This document shows positions 23,531-35,965 of a DNA stretch of 64,000 nt, piece after piece. The notes below the pieces were generated by a model. The model was not told where the DNA came from. It made no database searches and saw only the letters and a program-made list of their open reading frames with translations. Position 1 is the first letter of the stretch. Every line of letters starts with the position of its first letter. A program made the position numbers and the translations under genes. The stretch is from Anthoceros angustus. Lineage: Eukaryota > Streptophyta > Anthocerotopsida > Anthocerotales > Anthocerotaceae. The stretch covers positions 1-64,000 of the forward strand of contig VJWM01000240.1 in NCBI GenBank assembly GCA_010909165.1. Direction: 5' to 3'.

Positions 23531-25181
23531 ATGATGTTTCCCATGACTTGGTACATTTGTTAGTCTATTGTCACTGCCCCTTTTCCCTCTACCTAGGCTA
23601 AGTGTCAGACATCCTACTGAGTCTTCCCTTCTCTAAGTCTTAGCCCTACTACGGAGCTTCCTACTGACTGCCTACGACGACTCAAATCGTGATCCTGCTA
23701 GGCCGGACGACCACTGTCTACAATTGCCTATCTGTAGAATACCCTTGTCCACACAACTGTCCCTACATCCTATCACTACCCTGCTAGACCCTCAGTGACC
23801 AAACTTTTTCGTTCCACACTGAGTGAGCACAGAAGCATGAATTCTCGGAGTTGGAGCAGGAGTACGTCCTTCCCAATTCGAGGTCTTGGAAGGACCTAGA
23901 GTATGTTGCGTACGCTTGTTTTTGTCATTCAGAAAATCGTTCCTTCACCTAGACTACCTACCTATTATTTTTTTTCTCTTAATTTGCAAACTTTCTTCAA
24001 ATGCTATTAAGGTCGCCATACAAATCCGCTACACTTGAAGCCAAACATTGTGAATGTGACTTAAGTGGCTGTATATTTATATTTTATAACTATAGCTTAA
24101 CTCTTAGTCTGAAACGTAAGTCATTCATGCACTCATGGCACTAATACAACCATCGGGTGCAAGCATGCTTTGGTGCTCACATTAGTGAGAAACGGACGAA
24201 ACATTGTTATTTTGTCCTCATGTAACGTTAATTATTTCAACTAATTTATTTCTTCTCTAAAAGCATACGATTTTTTTACAAGATATACAAATATATCACT
24301 TCTACATGAGATTAAAATTTAAAATTAAAATACTCATGAAAATATTCAAAATGAAAGTCTAAATTTAGAGACTACTTGGGATGGGCATTGTCTCACTCGT
24401 GGGCACTTGTCACACTATGTTTCTGAAGTGGGCCGAGAACGAGGCGGTGGCGGGCACTCAGGCCCTTACCTAAATCATTTTGTAGCATGATTACGAGATG
24501 AGCAAACGGATCGTCGGCATTTAACTCAACAAATTTTGAGTTCTTGCGCGCACCCCGCGCCGATTTAGGGTTCTGTCAGAAGAGGTCACGCCACCACCAC
24601 GCTGCGGCGGATCTCGGCACACGAGGCGGTAGGCTTATCTTGAGGTCTGGGGGAGGTATGTAGCATGAGCTGGAACTGTGTGGGCGCGAGTTAGGCCCTA
24701 GATCTGCGGCATGTTTGATAAACTTTTTCTTTTGAATTTGAGCTTCATGGTGGGTATATGTGGCGGTGGTGGGTTGAGGCGGGGACTGTTGGAGTGCAGG
24801 TGGCAAGGGTGGCAAGGGAGTGGTGGATTGAGGTGGCGAGGAAGTGGTAGGCGAGGTGGCGGTGTACTTGGGTTTAGGTGGTCCTTGGTTCATTGTATTT
24901 CTAACTGTTGGTTCTTGATGGGCTTTCATGGAACCTGCTGAGGGGAACTGCGGATATGCACGGTGGTGGCTGATATCAGTATCACCTTGTTGGATCACAC
25001 GACTGTTGCAGCAGCCGTCTACACCCCTACAACCGGATCCGTGGAGGCGCGAGCTTGCTTACTGAGGTGATCAGTGCTTTTAGGGTTGTGCCTGGCTTGT
25101 TCTTTGCCTGTTGCAGGGTACAAAGTTGGAGTCTAACAGCTAGCAGCTGTGCTTTTGTTTAGGGTGGTGCATGTAGCAGGC
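23530..25181. other. Intergenic or 5' flank of the interrupted transposase; no gene supported
   Basis: An AT-rich stretch (24,060-24,400) is followed by G/T-rich DNA with 'ggtggcgg' words (24,720-24,880) that creates long but repetitive frames on both strands. No motif was recognised. The end of the transposon carrying the interrupted transposase should lie somewhere here, but no terminal inverted repeat was found. Confidence 0.4.
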
Positions 25182-25867
25182 ATGGCTCGGTCACCATCAA
25201 GCGCCGGAGCCGATGGGGGTAAACGCCGTCGGCGGCAAACGCAGCCCAGCCCAGCCCGGTAGCCTGGTGAAGCATCTTCTAGTGAAGCTGGTGTTCAAGA
25301 GTTGCCGGGAAGGAGACTAACAAGGAATCTTGGTATTCCTCAGTCTGAGGAGGTCAAGCAGGGGACCCATGCGGCAAGAGAGGAAGGTGGAGCAGAAGAG
25401 GATGCCACTACTACCAGGCAAGAAACTCAGGGTGCCCAAACTTCAATCAGTGTCTGAGTTTAGAGCGGAGCTATGGCGCTTTACGGTGTTAAGGAATGCT
25501 CGTCGTCATGGCGGGATGTGGCTCGCAAATTAGGTCATCAGTTTCTAGAGCTTACAAGTGGATACACGGCAGAATGTCCTCAAGACATTCTGGAGAAGTT
25601 TAGTAACCTACCATTGCTGAAGATGTTTCGACCAAGAGCTCGACAGGATGCCAAAGATAGCCAATTGGGAGCATTGTTGTTGAAGAATGTGCGTGAGGCT
25701 TGCACAAGTTTAAAGGATGTTCAAGTTGGTGACAAATTGCGGGCAAGGAACACCTTGTTCAACATTATCTTATCAGAGGATATCCAAGGAAAGGGTTTGG
25801 TTTCGAGCCTTTCTCGGCACATAGGAGTGAGCGAGCAGATCCATCGAGCTTTGAGCACCGGGGGAGG
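25182..25867 (+). pseudogene. N-terminal part of an interrupted DDE-type transposase
   Basis: The ATG at 25,182 opens a frame with a basic stretch 'GGKRRRRQTQPSP', continuing in the same register as the frame from 25,473. In-frame stops lie near 25,260 and 25,455-25,465. The conserved-looking part is 'SSSWRDVARKLGHQFLEL' and 'VGDKLRARNTLFNIILSEDI', followed by 'SLSRHIGVSEQIHRALS'. It breaks off exactly where the CACTA element begins (25,868). The remainder continues at 52,776. From memory of similar hypothetical proteins in seed-free plants, this is the region before the cysteine-rich and RNase-H-like domains. The family name is not known to me. Confidence 0.6.
25865..25867. other. Target-site duplication (AGG), left copy
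   Basis: AGG immediately precedes CACTG at 25,868, and AGG (52,773-52,775) immediately follows TAGTG. CACTA elements make 3-bp duplications. Confidence 0.7.
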
Positions 25868-25912
25868 CACTGAGAAAATGAGGGTTTTAGCGGTTTTACA
25901 GCGGGTGTTACT
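25868..25912 (+). repeat. Left terminal inverted repeat of the CACTA element
   Basis: Starts CACTGAGAAAATGAGGG and continues with TTTTAGCGG and TTTTACAGCGGG. Similarity to the right end is partial: CACT, GAGGG, TTTACA and GGG occur in the same order. Confidence 0.6.
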
Positions 25913-26159
25913 GGTGGCGTTGTAAGCAGGCGCAACAACGCCGTTGTAAACGAGCTTCATGGCGTTGTAAAATTGCGACATGGCGGTTCGATGCCATGTC
26001 ATTAAAGTGGTGATGTGGCGCCACATCGCCGCCACATCACCAAGTGATGACATGGCATGTTGTTGCCACATGGCCTTCATTGCCACATCATCGGTGATGA
26101 CATGGCATAATTTGATGACATGGCCCTCATTGCCACATCACCATGTGATGACGTGGTGC

Positions 26160-27045
26160 CATTTACAAAACCATTTACAACATCCCAATTGCAAAAGGAA
26201 TTACAACATCTAAGTTTGAGGCGTCTGTGTGGGTACAACGCGCTTTACAACGACTGTTTACAAAACCATTTACAACATCCCAATTGCAAAAGGAATTACA
26301 ACATCTAAGTTTGAGACGTCTCGGTGTGGGTACAACGCGCTTTACAACGACACAAAACCATCTACAACATCCCAATTGCAAAGCAATTACAACATCTAAG
26401 TTTGAGGCGTCTCTGTGGGTACAACGCGCTTTACAACTGTTTACAAAACCATCTACAACATCCCAATTGCAAAAGCAATTACAACATCTAAGTTTGAGAC
26501 GTCTCGGTGTGGGTACAAGCGCTTTACAACGACTTTTACAAAACCATCTACAACATCCCAATTGCAAGCAATTACAACATCTAAGTTTGAGACGTCTCGG
26601 TGCGGGTACAACGCTTTACAACGACTGTTTACAAAACCATCTACAACATCCCAATTGCAAAGCAATTACAACATCTAAGTTTGAGGCGTCTCGGTGTGGG
26701 TACAACGCTTTACGACTGTTTACAAAACCATCTACAACATCCCAATTGCAAAGCAATTACAACATCTAAGTTTGAGACGTCTCGGTGTGGGTACAACGCT
26801 TTACAAGCGCTTTACAAAACCATCTACAACATCCCAATTGCAAAAGCAATTACAACATCTAAGTTTGACGTCTCGGTGGGTACAACGCTTTACAACGACT
26901 GTTTACAAAACCATCTACAACATCCCAATTGCAAAGCAATTACAACATCTAAGTTTGAGACGTCTCGTGGGTACAACGCTTTACAACGACTGTTTACAAA
27001 ACCATCTACAACATCCCAATTGCAAAGCAATTACAACATTTAAAT
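26160..27045. repeat. Tandem array, about 10 copies of a 92-bp unit, in the left subterminal region
   Basis: The word 'tacaacatcccaattgc' recurs about every 92 bp (near 26,178, 26,270, 26,363, 26,453, 26,548, 26,640, 26,730, 26,822, 26,917 and 27,006). Each unit also contains 'tttgagacgtctcggtgtgg' and 'ctttacaacgactgtttaca'. The unit carries the palindromic 'gagacgtctc' and an inverted pair 'caattgcaaagcaattac'. Plus and minus frames read through it, but this is repeat-encoded. Confidence 0.93.
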
Positions 27046-27299
27046 TACAACGCCTTTTAAGTATTATATATATATAAAGACTTTAAACAAAAATACATAT
27101 TATTAATAACACAAATATCTATTTTCAGCTTCTTTAAATGGGGCATATTTACAACAAGTGTTTTACAACGTCCTTTGTTGTAAATTTTGTATCTTGCACC
27201 TTGTTGTGCATTAGTGGGACACACGAGAAATGGAATGCTACTACCAAATGCAAGCGATTCTAAACCCCAAAATGAACAGATCCTCACACAAATCCACAC

Positions 27300-27706
27300 A
27301 TTCAACTCACACAAACTCACAACGGCCCACACTAAACCCACCAGGCTCTCACATAATCAGCTCACAGGCTCTCACGCTCATAGGCTCGCTCACGCTCACA
27401 AGCTCTCGCTCCCCTCACAAGCTCTCGCGCTCACAGCCTCACAGCTCTCACAAGCTCTCACAGCCTCACAGCTCGCTCTCACAAGCTCACAAGCTATCGC
27501 TCTCGCTCTCACAAGCTCAGGCTCCACAGGCTCACAGCTCAGTTCACAGCTCACGACTCTCCCTCTCACGGTTCACAGGCTCACGACTCTCCCTCTCACA
27601 GGCTCAATTTTCAAGGCTCAGCTCCGGCTCACAAGCTCTCACAGTGCTCATAGGCTCTCCTGCCACAAGGCTCGCACTCTTGCAGGCTCACAAACTCACA
27701 CACACA

Positions 27707-27742
<36 letters not shown>

Positions 27743-27770
27743 TAAACACACAAACATAGAAGCCATTCCC
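27300..27770. repeat. Low-complexity CTCACAGGCT-type repeats ending in a CA microsatellite
   Basis: Words such as 'cacaagctctc' and 'cacaggctcac' recur irregularly from 27,300 to 27,700, followed by a (CA)n run at about 27,695-27,755 and 'ccattccccagacacacac' copies to about 27,870. Long open frames here reflect composition, not genes. Confidence 0.85.
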
Positions 27771-27959
27771 GGACACACAGACTCCCACAAACAAACATGG
27801 GGCCATTCCCCAGACACACACACACTCACAAACATTGGGGCCATTCCCCAGACACACACAAAGGGACATTCCCACAAAAGCGATGTATCAATTTCTAAGA
27901 GTTTCTAAGGAGCAACTAAAAGAAAGCACCAAACTAGAATTCCTCGCTCCTTGATCTCT

Positions 27960-30560
27960 TCAAATTGGACTTGTTGAAGCCTCATTTCCCTTCCTCTTCA
28001 TGCTCTTCACCCTTGATGACTTGAGCTCTTTGGCGTAGTCGAGACCTAGCTTCACAAGGCGTTGAGCTTCAAGTTCTCGTCGATTCGATGAGAGGCCATG
28101 AGATTGAAAAACTTTTCCCACGCATTTAGAGAGGGATACCTCAACCTCTTCAAATTCTTCCACCTCTTCCATGAGATGGAGTGGTTCAACTTCAACAAGT
28201 ACTTCATCGTGGCTTCGTTCCACAAGTCGACCACACTTGGGAGGTTAAGGCTTCCCACCCGAGGCGGAGGCCACACCCGATTCTGCAAGAATCGAATATG
28301 TTACCAAGAAGCCGGTGTTACAACAAGCAGACTTGAAAGATCTTCTATAAGAACTACGAGGAGAAAGATCCTCACTTAACCCGGGCTTCAATCTAGGCAC
28401 CAAATTGTCCAAAACCAGCCGTCATCATCCACTTGCTTGCGCTCCAATGCGGTATTCGGCTCCTATGGCAAATCCAAAAAGCGAGTTAAAATAGGACAAT
28501 CAAAACTTGCAAAGACATCAAATCAAAATCTTACCATCCAAATCATCATCTTTGTAACCAGCATCCTTGAGGTCCGCCACAATTGTTTGGCACCTATTCT
28601 CGGGGTTGGAGCCAAACGCTCCGGATGAGGAAGATTGGCAGTCAATATGTTTCAAGTTTTATTATCCAATTTCCGCCTTCTTGCCACCTCTCTCTTGCTC
28701 CGTGGGGCGTCTACCAAAGAGTTGGTAAAACCGATTTGTAAACTTCACAAACCCACCATTACCAAAGTGGGCATACGGTGGGCATCCGAGTTCAACTTCC
28801 TCAACATTGCTATGCGTTTTGTGCGACATCTCCATCCGGCCTTGGCTTTTCATTCTCCACAATGCGATCCCAGTCGGTCCGAGATATCACGAGGCTTATA
28901 CTTAGGTGGATGATTACCCTCAAGAAATTGTCTTGCGCATCTTGCAAGATTGTTCTTCCAATTGCGCAACATGGTGTTGAACATTTGGTCACACACATGA
29001 GCCATGCTCCAAATCCCACCAACATCTCTTGAATGGCTGCCTCCACAATTGCTTGTGTCTCTAGTTTCTCTCCCGGTTGCCAATCAATGGATCCATGAAG
29101 TGCCGCATTACCCACCTCAGCGAAATTGGAGCACTTCATAAGCGTATGAATCTTCTTTAATCCAACGACACATGAGAAGGAAAACATCGAATATGCTTGT
29201 ACATGCTGCGGGCATGTGGCTGTAAGTGGCATGTATAGGCCACATGCTTGTCTGAGCACATGCCTGCATGTGGCATGTACATCCTTGTAGAGTTAGCAGC
29301 CACACACACTGCATGTTTAGCTTGATGACCAAGAGAAACACACACTGTTTAGGCTTGAGAGACCAAAGGAGAAACATGGGCGATCAAGGCCACACAGCCA
29401 GCTTTAGGCTTGCGAGACCAAAAAGACAAACATGGGCGATCAAGGCCACACACTGCATGTTTAGGCTTGAGACCAAAAAGAAACATGGGCGATCAGGCCA
29501 CACACCGCATGTTTAGGCTTGAGAGACCAAAAAGACAGGCGATCAAGGCCACACACACTGCTTAGGCTTGAGAGACCAAAAAACACAGGCGATCAAGGCC
29601 ACACACTGCATGTTTAGCTTGAGACCAAAAAGAAACAGGCGATCGTGATCAAGGCCACACACATGTTTAGGCAGCAGACCAATAGAAAAATCTGGCGATC
29701 AAGGCCACACACTTGTGGCTTTAGGCCAGCGGACCAAAAAGAAACATCAGCATCAAGGCCACACACTTGCCTGTTCGAGCTTGAGAGACCAAAAAGAAAC
29801 ATTGGGCGGTCAAGGCCACACACACACTGGACAAGCTTATGAAAGTAAAAGCAAGTCGTTCAACTAAAACCAAGAAACACGATTCTAGATGAATGTCCAT
29901 TGTGGAATGACGTCGTGCATTTGGGCGATCTCCCTTTAATTCGATTTCTCCTTGGCAATTGCGGCGGATCTCCGTCCTGCCATCTCCCCTCCTCCACAGC
30001 TGGATTTTCCACTTCTTCCGGCTGCTCCATCACTGGCTGCACTTCTTCAAACTGCTGAGAACCAACATTGACGGAAGGGTTAGGAGTAGGAGTGGCTGGA
30101 GGTGGCATGGGAGTACGGACAGCTTCTGGATTGAAGGTCTGGGTAAGTTTTGAGCCAGCAGTGTCACGGACAAGGGAGGAAGCAGGCTTGGCTGCCTTCT
30201 TCGCAGCTATCATCTTTCTCAAAAGGTCCTGCGTGTGCACATAAGCCACTGCTGGTGGCCCTTGTTCTCTCATCCGCGAAGACCTAAGAGGAGGTGGTGG
30301 TGACTTGAGGCAGTCGGTTCGCTTCTCCACGGCGGCGGCGAGCTCTTCCACAGCGCTGCCATGGGATTAGCGGCGCGCGGTACTCCTCCACGGCATCGAG
30401 GCGGCGCTCCTCCTCCAGCATTAGAGGAGGCTGCTCCTCCTCCACGCATCGGGAGGCTGCTCCTCCTCCACGGCATCGGAGGAGGCGCTTGTTCTCCACC
30501 GCCAGGCGGTGGCGCCGCTTTCCTACCACACACAAGTGAGAAAAGAAAAGCCATCGTTTA
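27960..30560 (-). pseudogene. TNPA-like gene of the CACTA element (Ptta/En/Spm-type transposase domain)
   Basis: At 29,083-28,850 the minus strand encodes 'MFNTMLRNWKNNLARCARQFLEG' followed by 'KPRDISDRL'; after a frameshift, 'WDRIVENEKPRP' and (28,862-28,662) 'GGFVKFTNRFYQLFGRRPTEQE' follow. This order matches the plant Ptta/En/Spm transposase family, whose members bind subterminal repeats. Upstream (30,351-29,860) is a Pro/Glu-rich N-terminus and an Ala/Pro/Arg-rich leader to about 30,560. Downstream (28,223-27,960) is an acidic then basic tail ending 'ELKSSRVKSMKRKGNEAST'. A minisatellite separates N-terminal and middle parts, perhaps within an intron. Frameshifts indicate decay. It lies on the strand opposite to TNP2. 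Confidence 0.65.
29330..29830. repeat. Minisatellite, 8-9 copies of a 50-65 bp unit
   Basis: The unit contains 'gatcaaggccacacac', 'tgtttaggcttgagag' and 'accaaaaagaaacatgggc'. Copies vary in length through small deletions. It lies inside the TNPA-like gene, probably in intronic DNA. Confidence 0.9.
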
Positions 30561-30579
30561 GAGCTCATTATCATCACCG

Positions 30580-33500
30580 ACCCTAGAGCTCGCAGTAACT
30601 AGTTGAAGGCGGCGATTCAAACACAGTGCGATCATTGCGCTTGGACAAAGCCGTTGATGCACAACTCACATTTCGAGGTGACGGCGCCAGCTTGACTTCG
30701 CTCCTTTGAGACGCCCTCCCGCTTCTTTGCCTTCACGGTGGCCCATTTTTTCACGCTAGGCTTGTCGACAAGCGGAAGCGCTCCTTGGCTTGCGCTGTCT
30801 ACTAAACCCAACCACCGAGCCGTTAGAGGCGGATCCTTCCACCACGGCATCCATGCTGCGTCCCCACCACTAATCTTTGTGGCCAAAGTCTTGTTTCCTT
30901 ATCGCGTTACGCATGACAATGCAAACCCAACCGCTTGCACGCGTGTGCGCACCATCTACATTGCAAGGTGGTTGGGGTTAGTAGAAAGGCGCTTAGCAAC
31001 CTTTGCCCATGAAAGTGCGTGCCTAAAAAGCACCAAGCATAAGAGATTGGGGATGCACACAAACCTTCTTGATCCAAGGAATTCAATTTCGTAAGCCCTA
31101 ATTGTGTTGTAGGTCGAATTTGCGGTCACTAACTAAACACGAGCTTGTGTGTCACTAACTAAACACCATGTGCCGTTGTTAGAGCTTGTGTGCGAGCAAT
31201 ACACAACGTGTCTGATGCCGCGACCAAGATCTCGGCGTGAGAGAGGCGGCCGACTCAACATGTGTGCTGCCACCTTCAAAGTCGAGCAATCTCTCTCAAG
31301 CAATCCTTGGAAGCTGCCCCCAAAGCCAAGTCGACAATCTTAAGCAAACAAGGTGCAGGGCCTTGTGTCTGGATGGACGTCAAATTCCTCGTGCTTCTTC
31401 TTCCGCTTTACAAAGCCTTCCGCACTTCTCATGGCCTTCCGCTTCTAAAATGTGCGAGGCATGGTTGGCTTCCGCTTCTCTCAACACATAGACTCTCAAT
31501 TATAATACACACTCTCATCACACACCCCGATGGCGGTGCATGGCCTCAATTACACTACATCAGCTCCCCACGTCACACATCCCGATGGCAAGCCCGGCTC
31601 TCACACACCCGCTGGCCCCATGGCCCTCAATTACACTAGCTACACAAGCTCCCCACCTCACATACCCCGATGGCGGGGCCGCATGGCCTCAATTACACTA
31701 GCTACACAAGCTCCCCACCTCACATACCCCGATGGCAAGCCGCATGGCCCTCAAGTACACTAGCACAAGCTCCCCACGTCACACCCCGATGGCAAGCTTC
31801 TCACACACCCAGGGCAATCGACATACAGGCTCTCAACACATACGTGCAGTATGTAAACATCTACTTACTGAGACATGAACCCGCCTTTATATCGATTTGT
31901 GTGCAAGCATGTTCCTTGGACAAGATCTTGCATGCATTGCACCCTCACACCATGTGCACTGCGTCACCTACCTCGTGCACTGCAGTGCTGGTGAGTTTGT
32001 AAACGACTTTGAAACTACTATTTGCAACGCGCTCCGTTGTTAAGTCGGAAACGATTACCATTTACAACACACTCCGTTGTAAAATTAGAAACTATTACTA
32101 TTTACAACGTTCAGTTCACTTTTACGTTCTAAAATCTCTAGTAGGTAAAAGTGGTACACATATGGAACTGCACAAAAGGAAACTAAGAGACCCCTCTCTT
32201 CTACCGTGCGGCTCGGCTCTTCTGTTTCTCGAAGAAAGGTCGGCCACGGGGCGCTTAGGATCCAGTGTCATGCGCACAAACTGATCCCCTACATTCTTGT
32301 GTACATACGTATCTGATTCACCTTAGTTCATGGTAGGCAAAGAAAGATGCTCACCTCACTGGTGCCCAAGGTGGATCGAAATGGCTATGGAAATTTGTGC
32401 ATGTTCACCGAGGGGTGGTGCTTTTTGAACATATGGTTGGAAAGAGGAGGTCATCACGGTAATTGTGGTGTTGAGAACATTGCGTCGATTTTCTTGTAAT
32501 TAGAAATTCATAATAACAAAAACGCCAAAATGGGGCAAAAGGCGGCCTTACAGGGTTAAGCATGCTCGGCTCCACTGCAGCCTGCTTGCAAAAGTTCTCG
32601 GCTTCTTCCGTGGCGAACACTTCGAGGCTTAGTTGAGAAAACTAGATTGCAAACTAGCCGGTGGAGTGGAGCCGATTGGCCGTAACGCAGAATCACGCCT
32701 CGAGAACCAAGTAATAAACTTGGGTGAGGTTTAGCGCTGGGCACTGCAGTACACATACTCCGTGATGCTCGCACGTATTCACATCCCATCGTAACAATCC
32801 CTTCATAATCACCGCAATGCGACTTTATGTACTTGTTCCAACTCGGACAACTCAATTTGGAGCGGGTAGACATTTCTACCATGGGACAATGCACATCAGC
32901 CATGTCATTGACCACCTTGCAAACTCAAACACTTTTATCCTCCTTGATACTCCAAAGAAGTGGCAAATAGCTCGTCATCCCGATCAAACTCAATCGGACA
33001 CAATATTGGAGGAGTGGAAGAGGTCCCCATGCCGCAACTCTGCAATTACCCGGCGGCGTAACGGGTGAAAGCATATGAGTGATGAGGTTTTGATGGTGAC
33101 CCATGCAAGCCTACAAATAAAGCTTTAATGCTTCTTTCCTTTTGAGGGAAACCATTGGCATGAAAATGGCAAGATATGACAACGGAGTGCTTGAGCACAG
33201 GGCTGCTTAGCGTAGTGTGCTCCTCGGAGATATTTTGATGGCGGATAGAGGGATTGTATGGAGCGTAGCTATGTTGTCCCTTAGGTGCTTTCAAGGCTAT
33301 TGCTTGGGACTCGTGCCCCTTTAATGTGTAAAAGATCCGGTGGGAATGAATAGAATAAGGGCTAATGGGGCAATGCTTCCTCGGCCATCCACTTGAGCCC
33401 GAGTCTTAAAACCTCGATTCGCCCCTCCTTAAACGGTCTTGCTAAAATTTAAGTCTTCTTGGCACTCATCATCATGCCGATTGTTGATGTTGCCGATGCG

Positions 33501-34600
33501 AAGAGCTAGGCGGTACCTAATGAGAGTTCAATCCTCGATCGCACACCGACGCATTTCGAGGTTCCATTACACCGCCCACACCACTCTCTCGCGCCGAGAC
33601 AGTTGAAAGACCCACATATGGTTTCTTTGACGCCATGGAGTTTGAGAGTAAGGGGCTCCTTGGGGCTGTCACTTTGTTCCTGTTTCCAGTAACTCGGTCA
33701 CTATACTATAGTTCTATAGCTGATCCGTTCCCAAGTGCGCGGTTATGCGGCTCAAAGTGAGCGCACACACTTGAGCTGATTGTGTTTGTCCGACCCGATT
33801 GTGAACTCGGTTGTGAACTCCGATTGTGTTAAGCGACCCGGCCGTCAAGTGCGTTTTGAGCGATGAGAGCAACTGGCGAGCCGTCGAGAACCATCCGGAG
33901 GTGATGGCGGTAAACACCGGCGCCGGCCGAGGACCTTCCGAGGTGGATCCCTGTCGGGAGGAGATGCGTGATGAAGAGGAGGTGATGCACATGGTGTGCA
34001 AACTTTGACCCTTGTGACAAGGGTTGTGTAACATTGCGTCCGCTTCCTAGCCTTCCTCGGAGAAAGAGAAGGGTCCCACCCTTCCGGATGGAACTCGTCC
34101 TTGTTTTTGGTCACATGCTTCCACGCTGCGCCTTGATCAGGCTATCATCACTTGGTACTACTCTCGATCCGGGGTCTCCAAGGGCTTACTTTTGTGAAGA
34201 AACTACTGGATGACTCGACTTGAGAAATCTGGATCTTGTGCCCAACCTAATCATCTCCTTCTATCGTAAGTGTAAAAGTCTGAGTGATCTTTCTTTGCAT
34301 GATAAATGCTAATAAGGTAGATTTTTGTTGAGGGCTCAAGGTTTTAATCGGCATCACGAATGGAGCACGACGGAGCCACCTTCCGCTTTTGTGAAGACTA
34401 TGCTCCCGATACGGACCGGGGCGGATCCGAGTGATAATGAACTCATCACAAATGTGGTTTCGTAGTCTACCCAAGTCACGCGAGGTTGGCAAAGACGATC
34501 GCCTATCGATGATGTAAAGGCATCGAGCTTTTGATATAAAGTTGCTCACACATTTCACAATCTTGAGTCCCACGCAAATAAGGAAAGGCTTGCGCCTTAA
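30580..34600. other. CACTA interior without a recognisable gene
   Basis: Open frames on both strands are under 130 codons and none shows a known domain. TTTACAACG-type words occur near 32,050-32,110. A Ulp1-like protease, common in plant CACTA elements, was looked for and not found. Confidence 0.5.
31528..31798. repeat. Four tandem copies of a unit of about 65-70 bp
   Basis: Repeated words are 'catggcctcaattacacta', 'acaagctccccacctcaca' and 'taccccgatggc'. Copy spacing varies with small indels. Confidence 0.85.
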
Positions 34601-34789
34601 GTAAGCTAAGGCTATATCAATAGCACACTACGGTGCTTTACAGAATGCTTTGCAAATTGCCCAAATCAAGCAACGCTAGCTAGCGCTTTGGACCGCACTG
34701 TAAGAGGCTGCTTTGGTTTCAGCGGCATCGGTAAGAGGCCAAGCCGCCTTCCATTGTGCGAGCGAGGGCCTTCTCATAGCAAGGGTCAG

Positions 34790-35480
34790 CACCATCCGCG
34801 ATGCTAGATAGCTACAAGTCCGTTCTGTGGTCGGTGCTCTTTGCAAAGCGTTTCAGTATTGTCGAGTTGCATGCAATTGCTCATGATTAGAATTGGTACT
34901 GCGAGTGCGTTGCAAATGTTGCTGCGAGTGCGTTGATAAGAGAGGCGTTGCAAATTTCCCAAACCGATTTGCAACGCCTCGTGTTGTAAAGCGCTTTGGA
35001 TTGACCGCCTAACAAGCACCAGTAGAGGCCAAGCCGCCTTCCATTGTGCGTAGCGAGGGCCTTCTCATAGCAAGGGTCAGCACCATCCGCGCGATGCTAG
35101 ATAGCTACAAGTCCGTTGCAGCAGGTCGGTGCTCTTTGCAAAGCGTTTTCAGAGTATTGTCGAAGTTGCATGCAATTGCTCATGATTAGAATTGGCTGCT
35201 GAGTGCGTTGCAAATGTTGCTGCGAGTGCGTTGATAAGAGAGCGTTGCAAATTTCCCAAACCGATTTGCAACGCCTCGTGTGTAAAGCGCTTTGGATTGA
35301 CCGCCTAACAAGCACCATTGTAAGAGGCCTTTCTCTTGTCCCACTAACCATCCACTACATAGCTAGAAGGGCCTTCCATCGTGCGTGGCGAGGGCCTTCT
35401 AGTAGCAAGGGTCAATAAAAACGGTGCACACCTAAATCGACCATCCTGGATGCTAGATAGCTACAAGTCCGCGGTCTATG
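34790..35480. repeat. Three direct copies of a segment of about 250 bp
   Basis: The word 'gatgctagatagctacaagt' begins copies near 34,800, 35,093 and 35,448. They share 'cggtgctctttgcaaagcg', 'ttgcatgcaattgctcatg' and 'ccgatttgcaacgcctcgtg'; the third is shorter and more diverged. They are rich in TTGCAA/TTGTAAA words. Confidence 0.85.
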
Positions 35481-35839
35481 CTCTTTGTAAAGCGTTTTGA
35501 GTATCGCGTTATCGGTTGCATGGAATTGCTCTAGATTAGAATTGGCTCGATTTATGCGGATTTACGCTCGGTCGGAGGTTGGGCGAGGGGCCGGAGCACT
35601 TCATGAAGGTAGCCTCGCACTTTCCAACGTGCTCGGTGAAGGCAGGCAAGTGTTGTCGAGCTTAAGCTAACCCACGATCATTGTTGAGGGTAGGTCCTTA
35701 TGGATCGCTCGTAGATTTAAGCGCCCAAATATCCAATATATTTTCCAAAATGTTGGTGCAAAGAGTGCAAGGCGAGTTCGTGAGCTAACCAAGTCACGTA
35801 AACATTTGCGCAAGAATGGACCTTACCTCCCACGAATGA

Positions 35840-35965
35840 AGTCCCGTGGAGAACCGCAAGGAGATGAAGAACGAGGAGGAGAAGGAGGGCGAGGAGGAGA
35901 AGAACAACGAGGAGGAGAAGGAGGACGAGGAGAAGGAGGAGGAGAGAAGGAGGAGAAGAAATAGC
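35840..35965. repeat. Purine-rich (GAG/AAG) tract
   Basis: About 125 bp is almost pure G/A on the plus strand, built on gaggag and gaagga. Simple-sequence tract; the Leu/Ser/Pro-rich minus frames across it are not considered genes. Confidence 0.85.

Larger units (their letters stand above)
16445..24065. repeat. Diverged direct repeats of about 230 bp flanking the minus-strand coiled-coil element
   Basis: The copies are at about 16,445-16,680 and 23,836-24,065, sharing 'gcgtacacttgtt'/'gcgtacgcttgtt' and 'ctagactacctacctattat' in the same orientation. They bracket the element at 18.2-23.5 kb. They could be remnants of long terminal repeats or two insertions of a small repeat. No target-site duplication was identified. 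Confidence 0.5.

Noticed and set aside
26160-27045. Regularly spaced repeats resembling a CRISPR array
   Set aside because: The whole 92-bp unit repeats, there are no unique spacers, and the genome is a plant's. It is a tandem satellite-like array.
27187-27759. 190- and 171-codon plus ORFs rich in Ser, His, Thr and Leu
   Set aside because: Encoded by low-complexity CTCACAGGCT and CA repeats.
30270-30577. Gly/Ala/Pro-rich minus ORFs as a separate gene
   Set aside because: Built from a GGAGGCTGCTCCTCC-type short repeat; at most the leader of the TNPA-like gene.
32405-33070. Possible Ulp1-like protease of the CACTA element
   Set aside because: Frames on both strands were read for His-Asp-Cys protease motifs (such as DCG) and none in a suitable context was found.
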